Positions 43,984-55,194 of a stretch of 64,000 bases of DNA are shown one piece after another. The notes below the pieces were generated by a model, which ran no database searches, was not told the DNA's origin, and saw only the letters and a program-made list of their open reading frames with translations. Source of the DNA: Linyphia triangularis. Lineage: Eukaryota > Arthropoda > Arachnida > Araneae > Linyphiidae. Within the stretch, counting starts at the first letter, position 1. Every line of letters begins with the position of its first letter. The stretch covers positions 48,087,385 to 48,151,384 of the forward strand of contig OZ021727.1 in the NCBI GenBank assembly GCA_963978545.1, read 5' to 3'. A program made the translations under genes and the position numbers.

Positions 43984-46900
43984 TATTTCTCCACGATTTG
44001 GAACATCCTGATTTCAAAAAAGTGATCTAGAAAAATGTATGTATGTGTGTATGTATGTGTGTCTGTGGTCAGCATAACTTCCAAACAAATTGACCAACGA
44101 TGTTCATATTTGAGATCAGGGTTAGTGGTGGCCATGGGGCCTACCATTAAGGTTTTCGTCAAAATCGCGTATGCGCATAAGGTAGCTGCCATTGAAAAAA
44201 TCATGTTTTTCAATTATTGCAAAAAAACGGCTCCAACGATTTCGATAAAAATCGCTGTGGCAATGCCTCTTAAAGTGTTCTAAACATCCCCACTTCCGAA
44301 ATTCCCGTAAAAATGTTTTAGTGGCGTAAAAAGTTGAAAAACGAATGCTTTCAACACAGAGCTCTCTAGCCTTGAGCATACCTCATCAATGATCTTTTTT
44401 TCTTCTCCCCTCAATTTCACTTATAACAAAGGATAATATAAGGATTATGTAAAAGACCATTTCCTCTAAGTGAATGATGAAAATATAAAAACGGTAAATG
44501 ACACAAATCCACGTCAGTATTATAGTGTAATTGAAAGTTGTGCGATGTTCCACACCCCTAGTTTATATCATAACAGCTTTTAACAAGTTATCAATATGAA
44601 AGGCTTATTTGTTTGTTTGTGCGATGTTGCACACCCCTAGTTTTTTTGTCGCCCCCATGATTTCAGAAGTAAGTATGCAATGTTTTTGGATAGCTTTTGG
44701 CAATTATACATGCTCCAAACGGTTGTAATCAATGAAAGTTCAATTATATATATACTGTATTATTTTATAGAGATTTAGTGTAATTGATGATCAGTTATTA
44801 AACAAGTATATGTGACTGTGATTCGGAACATTTTTAAACTTTAATACTATAATAAAAGATATAGCATCCATGTTTAGTGGGAACTCTGTATTTAGTGACT
44901 TATAACAAAAGAAGTTTCGAAACCCAAACCATAAACGAATGTTTCGACAAAGGTTTTTTTTTTTTTTTTTTACAAGGGAACTAAATTTAGATTGGGATGA
45001 GATTCGGCAGATTGGTAGTGTATACCTTAAGGGTATCCACACAGTAAAGCAATAAAACGCACTGGCCACAAGATTCCGAGAAAACAGACTCTAAAGTGTT
45101 ACGCGCAGCTTATATACTAGTAGAGATTTGTGCTCTGCGACTGAAAATAAAGTATTATCTTTAATTGGAATTTCAATTAGCTGTAACAGTAACTTTATAA
45201 ATTGAAAAAAGAAAAAGAAAAAAAATACCTCACTAGATATCGAACCCGGATCGCCCATACGGGAATCCAGCACGCTGACCACTTATCTTAGCCACCGGGC
45301 AGTTGCAGAGCAAATATCTCTAATAGTATATAAGCTGCGCGTAACACTTTAGAGCCTGTTTTCTCGTAATCTTCTGGCTAGGGCGCTTTATTGCTTTACT
45401 GTGTGAATACCCTTATGGTATACTACCAATCTGCCGAGTCTCAACCCGATCTGAATTTCCGAGACTATAAGGTCCCCTTGTTAGTTATAGTGTAATTGAA
45501 AATATGGACAGATGTGTAGTAATTAAAGCCTTCAGCTTAATGTAATATCATTATACCGAGAAATAACATTATACTCATTAAAAAAACTGAAAGCTTGTAG
45601 GGTGTGTTTCATAAAATACATGTTGGAAATAATCTAGGTAATCACTACTCACGTGTTCCTTGAGTTTCTCTTGCAAAGCCTTGAGTTTCGCTTCTCTGTT
45701 GTTCTCAAAAATCTCCATTCTTTGTTCAAGAGTTTCTTTGGTGGATTGCATGAAGTTGTTGTTGTACTCCTGCCTCTTCTGGTTGGCTTCCTGAAGTTTG
45801 TTTTTCTTTTCGTTGATTTGGTTGAGCCTCTCCGCTTCCAACATCTGGGAAATCATAATCAAAATCGTCTTTATTTTATTCTTTTGAAGGGTATATTATG
45901 AGAAAAAATAGTACTGAATGAGCAATCTAAAATATATCACATTGAAAAAGTCTAATGTAGAAGTCAGACAAAATTCTTCAAATGATTCTTGTGTCAAAGT
46001 ATGCCACAAAGAATTATCAGACAACGGTAAATACGTTTGTTAAAAACTTCAACATTCAATATGAATGGAGATCATTTAACTATCTGTATCTTAAAATCTT
46101 AAAAATATAGCATTCAGAACAGTCAAAATCAGGAATAACGGCCAACAGTTGGATAAAGGTCCATCTATACTGGTTCAGTTTAACCCCCAACACAAATCCG
46201 GTTCTGTCTTTTAATAGTATTTACTCATACGCAATTCACGACATGATCTGTAGTATTGTTTCGTTTACCAATGACTCTCTTGTAGTAAAAAGGTTCCTGG
46301 GTAAAATTACGATTTTTTTAAATTTTTTTTTAATTAATTTTTTTTTTTTTTTTTTTTTTTGGCATCTTGCTTTTATACTGTCACTCATATTGTACTCTAA
46401 ACACCTGAAACCATCATGCATCATAAATTTAATTTAATAAGTTGAATCGCCTATATATTCCCTTTTATCATATGAATACGATTTTGGTACCTCCAGCTAA
46501 AGCTAGTAACTTTTTTAAGAAGTTACTAGCTTTTCTAATATGAGATGATCAGAGTTTCTCATAATACTCAAGATGGCGTCCAAAAAGTTCATAACCAGAA
46601 TGCTACTTCGTCGAATCAAATTTATTGATCTACAAAATTAATAATGAAGAGGTTATTTGCAAATTATTTTCCTTCAATATTTTTTACACATTAAACGCTA
46701 CATTCTGACTTAAAAGATCTACATTTATGATACACGAGGCGCTATAAATAAAAAATTTCAACAGGGGTTTACACGCCTTGAACACTACATTCTAACACAT
46801 CTACAAATACTGTAAAAATGGATGAGTGGACTCACAAGTCTCCTCTCTTCTGCTGCCTTAAGCTTCTGCTCTATTTCTTCTACAGACATGGTCTTAGGAG

Positions 46901-47008
46901 GAGAGGTGATCTGATCCTTCTTCGGGGGATCATTCACTGAGGGCTCGCTTAACACCAGCTCGTACTTGATTCCACCCTTGGCGGTCTCAGTGGCACGCAC
47001 GGCAGAGG
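42011..47008 (-). CDS. Stathmin (tubulin-binding protein), three coding exons, 5' end missing
   Basis: Joined on the minus strand, exons 47008-46836, 45844-45653 and 42097-42011 give about 150 residues in one frame. The order is a short N-terminal segment (SAVRATETAKGG), the tubulin-capping beta segment (IKYELVLSEP), a Pro/Lys linker (PPKKDQITSPPKTM), then a long charged helix starting SVEEIEQKLKAAEERR and continuing through NNNFMQSTKETLEQRMEIF, ENNREAKLKALQEKLKEH and ERHVEEVRQTKN. These match vertebrate stathmin segment for segment with no gaps at the exon joins. Known role of the family: it binds alpha/beta-tubulin dimers in the cytosol, limits microtubule assembly, and is turned off by phosphorylation. 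The first base of the opening codon comes from an upstream exon, so the protein starts elsewhere, possibly with an extension as in neuronal stathmins. Introns are 991 and 3555 bases; the larger holds mobile DNA. Confidence 0.93.
43871..44561 (+). repeat. Repeat family R, copy 4, most complete
   Basis: It runs from TACTTTCAATTCCCCATATG to GATGTTCCACACCCCTAG with every block of the family. These include a long T run (about 43946-43982), a TGTATG/GTGTGT microsatellite, CATGGGGCCTACCATTAAGG, and GTCAAAATCGCGTATGCGC. The first 45 bases form an imperfect hairpin (TACTTTCA/TGAAAGTA). A 3'-end fragment, GTGCGATGTTGCACACCCC, recurs at 44621-44641. It lies in the large stathmin intron, antisense to the gene. 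Confidence 0.85.
44972..45481. mobile_element. Foldback element with a tRNA-like core, in a stathmin intron
   Basis: The inverted arms are about 165 bases (about 44972-45135 and 45305-45481). They pair CGGCAGATTGGTAGTGTATA with its complement near 45415-45435, ACACAGTAAAGCAATAAA with its complement near 45390, and TAAAGTGTTACGCGCAGC with its complement near 45335. Between the arms, on the minus strand at 45230-45303, is a tRNA-like sequence with TAAGTGGTCAGCG and the B box GGTTCGATATC. Arms this well matched would form a strong hairpin in the stathmin pre-mRNA. Confidence 0.85.
45230..45303 (-). repeat. tRNA-like segment at the centre of the foldback element
   Basis: GCCCGGTGGCTAAG, an A-box-like TAAGTGGTCAGCG, and the B box GGGTTCGATATC are spaced much as in a tRNA or SINE head. 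A proper acceptor stem was not found, so a functional tRNA is unlikely. Confidence 0.55.
45653..45844 (-). CDS. Stathmin internal coding exon (central helix)
   Basis: The acceptor is GATTTCCCAG and the donor is AACAC followed by GTGAGT. The exon is exactly 192 bases (64 codons), phase 0 at both ends. It encodes MLEAERLNQINEKK through LQEKLKEH, the heptad-like helix that lies along two tubulin dimers. NNNF and ENNREA are the most recognisable stathmin words. Confidence 0.94.
45845..46835 (-). other. Stathmin intron, 991 bases
   Basis: It is bounded by GTGAGT (46835 downward) and ...TTTCCCAG. A T run lies at about 46338-46360 and a small inverted pair at about 46490-46535 (AGCTAGTAACTTTTTTAAG with AAGTTACTAGCT). 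No exon is required here, because the flanking exons join without loss compared with vertebrate stathmin. Confidence 0.75.
46836..47008 (-). CDS. Stathmin exon with tubulin-capping segment
   Basis: The acceptor is TTGTGTTTTCAG followed by CCTCTGCC, and the donor is GACTT followed by GTGAGT. The exon is 173 bases: two bases completing a split codon, then 57 codons ending AAEERRL. It contains the KYELVLSEP beta segment and the SVEEIEQKLKAAEERR start of the helix. The short ATG open frame that reads across the acceptor (MFSA...) is an artefact of intron sequence. Confidence 0.93.
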
Positions 47009-48465
47009 CTGAAAACACAAAATGAGGCTGAGAAATACACTTTCAACACAATAAAAGGTTGGGAAATAAATATGAGGATACGAAATAGACTTTAAACATA
47101 ATGCAAGAGCTTTTCCGTAACACTAAAAAGAAAATGCTATTGGTTAAATGAAAAATGAGAGGTTAAATTATTAATTTAAGGGGGGGGGGGGTGTGCAAAT
47201 TTTTAATTCTGCCATTAAAGTTTTATGTTCCTATTAGGAAACAAACTATGTAACGAGACTTAGTTGATAAACTTTTTAGAGAAAAATTGGTCGATGGAGT
47301 TTAATGCCACTAATTTGTACTGAACTATTAAGCTGTATTCAACATCTTTTATAGTACAAGTAGTTTTAAGTGCAGCATATTTTAATAGAATCTCCATTCC
47401 AAAATAGGTAAATATATATGTTAAGAATTAAAAAAAAAAAAAAAAATTATACATATGGTAAAAACATTCCATGGTTCTTAGAAATGCTTCACAACTTTAT
47501 TACTCAGTGTTAACTGTAATAATTTAGTTCACTGTACAATATGGTTCAATGAAAAGTAAGTGTAGGCTGTTTTTAATAAATAATAATTACATTGTCGTAG
47601 TGAAAAGAGCTTATAAAAAAGTTTTAATAAATATTTAAAATTCAATATTCAAGTTCAGAGTAAAAAGGGAAACATTTTATTCAATCTCCGTCCTACTTTT
47701 TGTTCGCTAAATAAATCGGCAGTGTCTATGTTTGTCTTTTCTTCAATTCCTTATAGCATTGCACATAGTTTGAAAGTCAAGCAAGTTAAAACTATTAAAA
47801 TGTATAAAAACTATAGGTGGTAGCGTAGCTCTTTTTTGAACGTGTTTCTTGTGTTGAACATTTTTTATTCTCAATGCAAAGAGAAGGTATTTTTATTAAT
47901 CGCGTTCACAATTCTTACTGCAATAGAATATTTTTTACAATTAAGATAATGAATTACATCCAGTAACTGCATTGCATAGTATGATCCTCTAGAGCTACTT
48001 AAAGAAAACTCCTTCCTAACTAAACATAAGTAAATCACACGGAAGAAATACTAAACCATCCCAGACAAAATAAGACCAATTTTTTCGCAATCATCATAGT
48101 GTCGATAATTTTTTAAAAGCAGAGTTTTAAGAACGGTGTAATAAGTAACGGACACTCAATCCAAACAAAAAACGTATTCCTTTATGACAAAAAACTAAAA
48201 CTTTTCAAACTTAAGCTTTAAGATAACTGTTTATGTAAAGAAACAACTACTTAAGGAAATTAAATCAATTCAGATGTATCCTTTGAGATTTGTTTGCATT
48301 ACATTAAAAACAATAAATCAAAACTGTCTAGACAACACACACTATCAACAACCGTTGCTATCCCTTAAGGAAATCTACCTCTTAAGGAAATCAGGAGCAG
48401 CAAAGAAATGTACTAAGAGAGAAAACTGCGAATTGTTAAAGAAAACAAAATAATAATATAGGGTA
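47009..48465. other. Probable stathmin upstream intron or flank, no feature seen
   Basis: AT-rich, with a G run near 47181 and A runs near 47430. No stathmin exon with a phase-1 donor was recognised. Confidence 0.4.
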
Positions 48466-49400
48466 GGGTGGGGTAAAATGAGTGTAAAAATCACTGTTTT
48501 CTTATGTCCAGCTAAAAATTTCATGTAAATGTTTAACAATTCAATTTTGATTTTGGTTTTTCTTTACACTGCGTATCTTGGGAATAAGAATACATAATTT
48601 TTAATTATTATGTTACATAAATATGTTTGTGAGAAAACATTTTATAGGTATATGTTTACTATACTCATTTTACCCCACGCAGGTGAAAATGAGTATAGTG
48701 TGGGGTAAGATGGGTATACTATAGTTTAATAATGAAAACCATAGAATAAATAATAAACAATAGATAAACCAAAAGAAATATGAAAAATAATATAGTAAGC
48801 CATAAAATCATTTAAAACTCTTGTTTTAGTCTGAAATCGGTTAATGCATCCGACTCAAATGGTTTTTGGTTACAATTGCGTTTAAATCACATTCTTCTCC
48901 ATATTACACTTAATGACTGCATAATACTATTATAATAATATTCAAAATCTAGCAAAAATATAATGCCTTATATTGTTGAATGCTGATTCATTTTAAATTT
49001 CTTTTGTCTGGCTGTTTTTAATGAACGTATGTGAGTTTCCACATCAGGGAAAACATAAATCTCTTCAATCTTGGTTTCTTGAAACCTTTTATGTCATATG
49101 AATATTCTTTGATTGCCATAATTTTTCCAATAATTTTTTTTTTCCTATGTACTCTACTTTCACTCATGCACGCTAGATATGTAGGCCCATTTTCATTGTT
49201 CTTGATTTGATGTCTAATGATGCAGTTTAAATTTCGTTTGACTTTCTATTCTTATTGGTTTTAACTTTTTAGTGCTCTGGTTTTCAAATTCACTTTTTAA
49301 CCTCTTCAGGACTTCTTCATTCATTAAAACTTTGTCAGCTTTAACTTGGACACGTTTATATTTCAATTTTGAATTTTGTATACATGTTTTTGTAAGACTC
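48466..49400 (-). mobile_element. Probable pogo-like transposon relic
   Basis: GGGTGGGGTAAAATGAGTG at about 48466 and CTCATTTTACCCCAC at about 48662 form inverted terminal-type repeats, and GTGGGGTAAGATGGGTATAC follows near 48700. Further along, minus-strand pieces read KRVQVKADKVLMNEEVLK near 49310-49365, IGKIMAIKEYSYDIKGFKK near 49090-49145, and EIYVFPDVETHIRS near 49030-49070. The order (basic linker, then GKI..I....Y, then FP..E) resembles the C-terminal part of pogo/Tigger-type transposases from memory. All parts are frame-shifted. The identification is tentative. Confidence 0.4.
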
Positions 49401-49511
49401 GAATATGTTACATAAAGAAGACTCGAATATATTAAGTTGGAGATATAGTAGGCAAAATTGTTTTGTTAGACAAAATGTTTATAAGTCTGAAAGATCTATT
49501 TTTATGCATAA

Positions 49512-49650
49512 CGACGGCTAATCAGGGCATGACCTACAGCTGAATATGGATTCCGAACCACTATGAACATCCATACCTAACCCGGAATTCGAACCCGGCA
49601 CATTTGGTATGCGAGACCAGAGCGTTAACCACACAGACATCAGGTGGGTC
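49512..49650 (-). mobile_element. tRNA-derived SINE, family B (5' part)
   Basis: On the minus strand it has GTGTGGTTAACGCTCTGG (A box), GCCGGGTTCGAATTCCGG (B box), TAGGTATGGATGTTCATAG, TCGGAATCCATATTC and GATTAGCCGTCGTTATG. The tail seen at 8678-8855 is missing. It is the best-preserved head of family B. Confidence 0.8.
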
Positions 49651-50574
49651 CTCCTTTGAATAGTGATAATATGAGAGATTTTTCATCCCTTTCAGTTGTG
49701 TCCTGTTGAGAGATTCTTTATCCTTTCCAAGAAGTATTCTTAATTACTCATTTAATTTTTTTAAAAGCTTTAAATATTACAAAAGTATTTTAATGTGGTA
49801 CTTTAAAAAAAAAAAATTATTCTAATTTTTAAGAAATAAGACTTTTCTCAGAAAAACTTTATATTATCACCTTAAAAATACCTACATATGTTATACCTAA
49901 TACTATACCCATTTTATCAGATTCACAAAATTTGGATTTAAAACAAATAAACAAAAAACTGATTTTGCTAACAATTTGAATAAACAATAAAAATGTTCAA
50001 TAAACACATTCCAGTCAGTGGAATGCAGTTTCATTCAAAATTCTGAGCTACTGACAGAAGTTTTAAGTAAACACCATATATGAAGCTGCACACAAGTATT
50101 TTTACTGTTGGCATTCATATAAAAAACAAATTATTGAAACAAAAATAAAGTGGGAAAATAAATTTTAGACATCATACTAACATATACAATTTTAAAAACA
50201 ATGAATATATTAGAAACTTCTAAAATTTTAAGCAATATATTTTGACTCCCTATTTTACCTCGCCTTAACCTAACCCATAAAAATAGAGTTTTTAAAAAAT
50301 CCTTTATATGCATTGTAAATTTTTATATTCACTTAAACAGCGCCGATATCAAAAACATTTCTATCAGTAAAATGTGAGACAAACTACCGTTTCAAAATCT
50401 ATTTATTAAAAATGAACGTGAATCTCACATCTAAATATTATTTATTTATTCTGATTAAAGTAATTTTTGTATTTATTTATTCTGATTAAAGTAATTTTAA
50501 TTTTTGTATTTATTAAAACAAATTTTGGCAACAGGAAAGAGTTTCAACAATGATCGATTCAATACTATTTTTAC
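49651..50574. other. AT-rich intergenic DNA
   Basis: No gene was recognised. A short direct repeat, TTTATTCTGATTAAAGTAAT, occurs twice at about 50445-50500. Confidence 0.5.
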
Positions 50575-50780
50575 ACTATTGGATGACGGCAAGTTGATTT
50601 ATTAGTATTCCATAAAAGCGACTTTTTAGTGACGGTAACAGCCGTAAGATTTCATAGAATGCATTGCCATCGACATCGAACCTATCTGCCAAGTTTCAGC
50701 TCGATTGAATGACGGGAAGGGGGTTAATTAGGTCTCCGCATATTCCGTTCCCATCGACAAACATACATCACACAAAATCA
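50575..50780 (-). repeat. Repeat family S, inverted copy
   Basis: On the minus strand CCCGTCATTCAATCGAGCTG, AAACTTGGCAGATAGG, GTCGATGGCAATGCATTC and CGGCTGTTACCGTCAC match the two units at 26642-26975. A second CCGTCATCCAATA word near 50580-50590 shows the same two-unit spacing. Confidence 0.7.
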
Positions 50781-50819
50781 AAGTTAATAAAAAGGATTTA
50801 AACACGTTAACAGGTTGTT

Positions 50820-50820
<1 letters not shown>

Positions 50821-50864
<44 letters not shown>
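50821..50864. repeat. Homopolymer T run, 44 bases
   Basis: Uninterrupted T. Other long T or A runs lie at 32103-32141, about 43946-43982, about 59084-59113 and about 63214-63238. Lengths of such runs are often unreliable in assemblies. Confidence 0.9.
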
Positions 50865-50867
<3 letters not shown>

Positions 50868-51049
50868 TCTGTGGGGAATTGCCCTCACTTTCTCGTCCCA
50901 CTCTATCTCTATTCGCTATTATTGAGGTACATTTAAAAGATATTTCTTCAACAGACTTAAGGAAACAGTTTCTGAAATTTTATAAACAGAATATCCTCCA
51001 TTCAAGTATAATAAGAAGTATTTGAAAATCAAATTTTGTACATACATTC

Positions 51050-51510
51050 TACTCTTTATTGAAATATAAAAAAAGTTCAAGTTTTGAGTTGAACAAGCTG
51101 GTCATTTAAATTTTAATTCAGCTTAAAATTGATGCATTATTTTAAAAATCATTCACACTGATTATTTGTATTTATTACTTAAATAAGTTTGTCTGAAATT
51201 CAATTGACAAACAATAAAAAATTTTAAAAAGTGACACACTAACTCTTTATTTGATAGCATTTTTTCTTTACATAGCATTAATTCTTTATTTTTCAGCATA
51301 CTTTCAACACTACATTAAAAGATAAAAAAAAGTTCAAGTTTTGAGTTGAACAAGCTAGTCATTTAAATTTTAATTCAGCTTAAAATTGATGCATTATTTT
51401 ATAAATCAATCACACTGATTGTTTGTATTTATTTTTAAATAAGTTTGCCTAACATTCAATATACAAATAGTTAAACTATAAAACAGTGGCATGCTAACTC
51501 TTTATTTTAA
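51050..51510. repeat. Direct duplication, unit about 255 bases
   Basis: About 51060-51250 and 51318-51505 share AAAGTTCAAGTTTTGAGTTG, AACAAGCT(G/A)GTCATTTAAA, ATTCAGCTTAAAATTGATGC and CTAACTCTTTATTT with few differences. It is non-coding, and the two units are in the same orientation. Confidence 0.9.
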
Positions 51511-53703
51511 AACACTTTTGTTACAAATTTTATAATTTTTTCATTTCACACAAAAAATGACCTTCCCTATACTATGAAAGTGAAAGATCCCTTTATTCAC
51601 ATCACGTGAGGAAAGAACATTGACACAATCATTGGAAAATGTATCGTAAATGTATAAATAATACTATTCTGACAAAACACGCAAAGGATCAATGACATTT
51701 CATTTGGTATTCGAAGTATCCTTTCAAAGTTCAAACACGCTATCGATTTTAGAAGAATTGTGAATCCAAAGTCTATTTTCATAGGTATCTAACTCAGCGA
51801 AATAAATAAATACAATATTTGTAATCGATCTATGGAAAGACTATGGAACATAATATGCATTTTTTAAATCTCGTTACAGGGACTAAACAACTGACAATTC
51901 ATAAAAATAGAGTATCTATCTTTTAACTATTGTTAAAGAGTGTTTTATCCATCCTTTATTAATGTGAAGGAGTGCGTAAATATAATTATTGATTTAAAAT
52001 AAATTTAACGACATTAATAAAAATATCTTCAAAACGATCGTAATAAGTAGTTTGGTTGTAATATAATTTTCGAAAGAAAAAAATAATTTTGTAGCCTACA
52101 GAACAAAAGAATAAATATCATTTGAAAACAGTTCTACTATTCCTTCATTCAATCTATGCCTTCTATCAAACATAGTACATTATTGAAATATTTAAAAACA
52201 ATGAATTCAAATGTTAATATTTCATACATCAATAAATATAACTAATATCAAACATGAATTTATTTTTCAAAAAACTATCTTAGCATGGAGAAGGGATTGA
52301 AAAATTCATACATATCTTAAGGAATTTTCACTCTCTGAAAGTTTAACTGAACTTGTACAGCGCACAGTTTTAATCTCGATTTATTGAACCTCATGGGACC
52401 TCAAGATTGCGGTTTCCGATATCGATTAAACGTTTCTCCCAGAGTGGGGAAATCATCGATTTAGAAAACCCTGAGGATAGAGTAATTCTTCTTTTAGAAA
52501 CTTTCGCAATTTTCTACACTATTAATCAAAACTTTAAAGAAAAGAAAGATGTGTGCTTTTTACAATACATCTCTTCTGGACTTCAAAATCTAAAAAATTG
52601 AACATCTAATACTGAAATAAAATCCACATCTTATCTTTTCACTTACTGGAGGCAATCATAGAAAGAGAATAAATTTACCATTTTCTAATGTTGTATTTAC
52701 AAGTTATATAATTTTAGTTTGTTTTACTGTTACTGTAGGAGGTATAGAAGAGCAAAGTTAATTACAAAAGTATTTCTAAGGTCAAGTTATGCCAAAAATA
52801 ACACTTAATCATTAGTATTAACTGAAATAAGGCGCATTCTTAAACGTGACACATCATTTTAGAAATTAGGCACTACAAAATAGATTATTTTAATAATTTG
52901 GGTAATGTCTTGAAGGATTCATTAAATATAAATACTTTTTTTACGGTATGTATTTAGTGATTAATAAAATCATCGTAATATATGCTAACACCAATTTTTA
53001 AATATTTGTAAATATATATCTGTACTCTATTATGTTAAGGTTTGATATGAAAGATATAAGCGCCATATCTGGTAACACACGATGCTGCAGCATTCTATGA
53101 AATTTTTTAATTGTTTTTGACACAATTAAAGTAGTTATTATTTTTAATACAAGGAATAATATCAATATTTCATCATACGAATTATATAAATATTATTCCG
53201 GCAAAAATCGAATAACTAGTATTTTATTTCTAGTATATTCTTTTATTTCAAGGCAATTTAAAGATTATTTTACTATCGGTACTATATATAAAATAAAAAT
53301 TACACTCATAAATATTGGATAGTAAACTTTTAAATGTTTATTTATTCTTCGTTACTTAATTAAAATATTATGATCAACATAGAACTTTTAAAAGGCGAGA
53401 TTATTTTAATATTAATAAAATTAGGTACTTTTAAAATTCAATTATTTAGTTTCACTAGAAAAAAATAATGGCATTTAATTAAAAAATAATAATAAATTAA
53501 AAAATTAGAGCCTAAACAATTGACGCTTACAATCAGACTACGTGCTTCAATGGGGGGTCCGCTTTATAACTGATGAATATCACAGTATGCAAAAAATTTC
53601 GTACTGATGGGAAATAATTTTAATATTCGTATCAAAAAGTATTTTGTACTTCTAGTGATTTTTACATTCAACAGTGTAAACTAACTTATTAGCCACACAA
53701 AAA

Positions 53704-53761
<58 letters not shown>

Positions 53762-54950
53762 TTTTTCTTTCCCATGGTGTTATGAATTTTTTTTTTTCCG
53801 TAAAGAAATATACAGATAAACATCAGGAAGCACGGTAAAATACTCAACATAAAAACAAATTGCCTTTTTCATAACTTTTTAATGAGTTTACTTTATTTAA
53901 TGAATGCAATTAGCCTAATGAGTCCAATTACACCTGATTACATAATTGCATTCCAGCGTAGAATTTTTTTCCCCTTCATAGCACAAACCCCAATCATTTG
54001 CATTAAACGATTTGTTGAATTAAAATATAAAAGCATATATTTGGAAGTAAAAAAAAGCAAAAATAATTTTTTTTTCTTAATTTTTTTATTTTTTGTTTAA
54101 CTTTACCAGGAAAAAGGGTAGAGGATTTTTGTTTTAGCGATGCATTAATTAATTGCGTGATAATCTATTAAAAATCATATTATTAAGAAACATATGACAT
54201 TACTCAAATTAAGTAATTGACTAATACATTAAACAACCATATACATAATTTTTTACTGAAAACGTGATGCAATTTTATAATTTTAGATCTAACAACTAAA
54301 ACCGATTTCTGCTATTCTAATTAAAACCATTCAATTTGTGCTATCCCAAACGCTTATTGCTACAAACAATAAATACGTAAAGTACTAAATTACATAAGAA
54401 TAGTATAAATATTTCGGAAATTTTGAAAAATATGGTTATTTTTGTGGTTCACCTTCAATTGCATTATAAACGTAATTGGAGATACAAATCATTTGATGTG
54501 CATTAGTTTAAAAGTTTGATTTTTTTTTATGAAATTAATCAAGGGAATTTAATATTTGAAATTATTTCATTAATACCGCAATGATTCTCATTATCAAATT
54601 TAAATTTTCATCATCAAGAATTTTGTAATGTTTTGACGATGAATTTTGTAATTTGTGGATTTAAAAATAAAGAAATATATTTTAGTTGAATGCTTAGAAA
54701 TATCTTTTAATTAAGATTTTAATATAATATCATAACCAGAAAGAAGTCAATATTAAAAATTATTAGTTGTTCTAGTTTTACGAAAGAAAATATGATTTGA
54801 AACCGTTTTATGTTTTAGGAATAACTATAACATAAATAAAATTAAAAATAAAAATATTGTATATTAAATGCTTTGTCTTGAAATATCGTTGTTTGTAGTT
54901 ATAGTTCCCTTATCCTCTACTGTATAATAGGGCGTATCAAAAAAACTTTT
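51511..54950. other. AT-rich intergenic DNA with a TA microsatellite
   Basis: No gene was recognised. A (TA)n array at about 53709-53753 runs into a T run to 53765. Open frames such as 52407-52601 and 53882-54100 (plus) are low-complexity or unrecognised. Confidence 0.5.
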
Positions 54951-55066
54951 TTTGGAAATTCAAAATTTCAAGTCGATAAAAAGTTGCCATTATGCTCACA
55001 TATTTACCAAAACAAATTTTAGTTCAACTGAAAAATATTTAGGTCTCCCGGAATAGACCTGAAGTT

Positions 55067-55098
<32 letters not shown>

Positions 55099-55194
55099 GA
55101 CAAAAACAAAGATTTTAAATTATTTTTAAAAAAATAAATATAAAGCAAATTTTTATTTTAAAGAATAAAAATGCAAAGTTTAGAATATTAATTA

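Noticed and set aside
44035..44283. 82-codon plus frame and overlapping minus frames in family R copy 4
   Set aside because: The frame opens in a microsatellite and is not conserved in the other family R copies.
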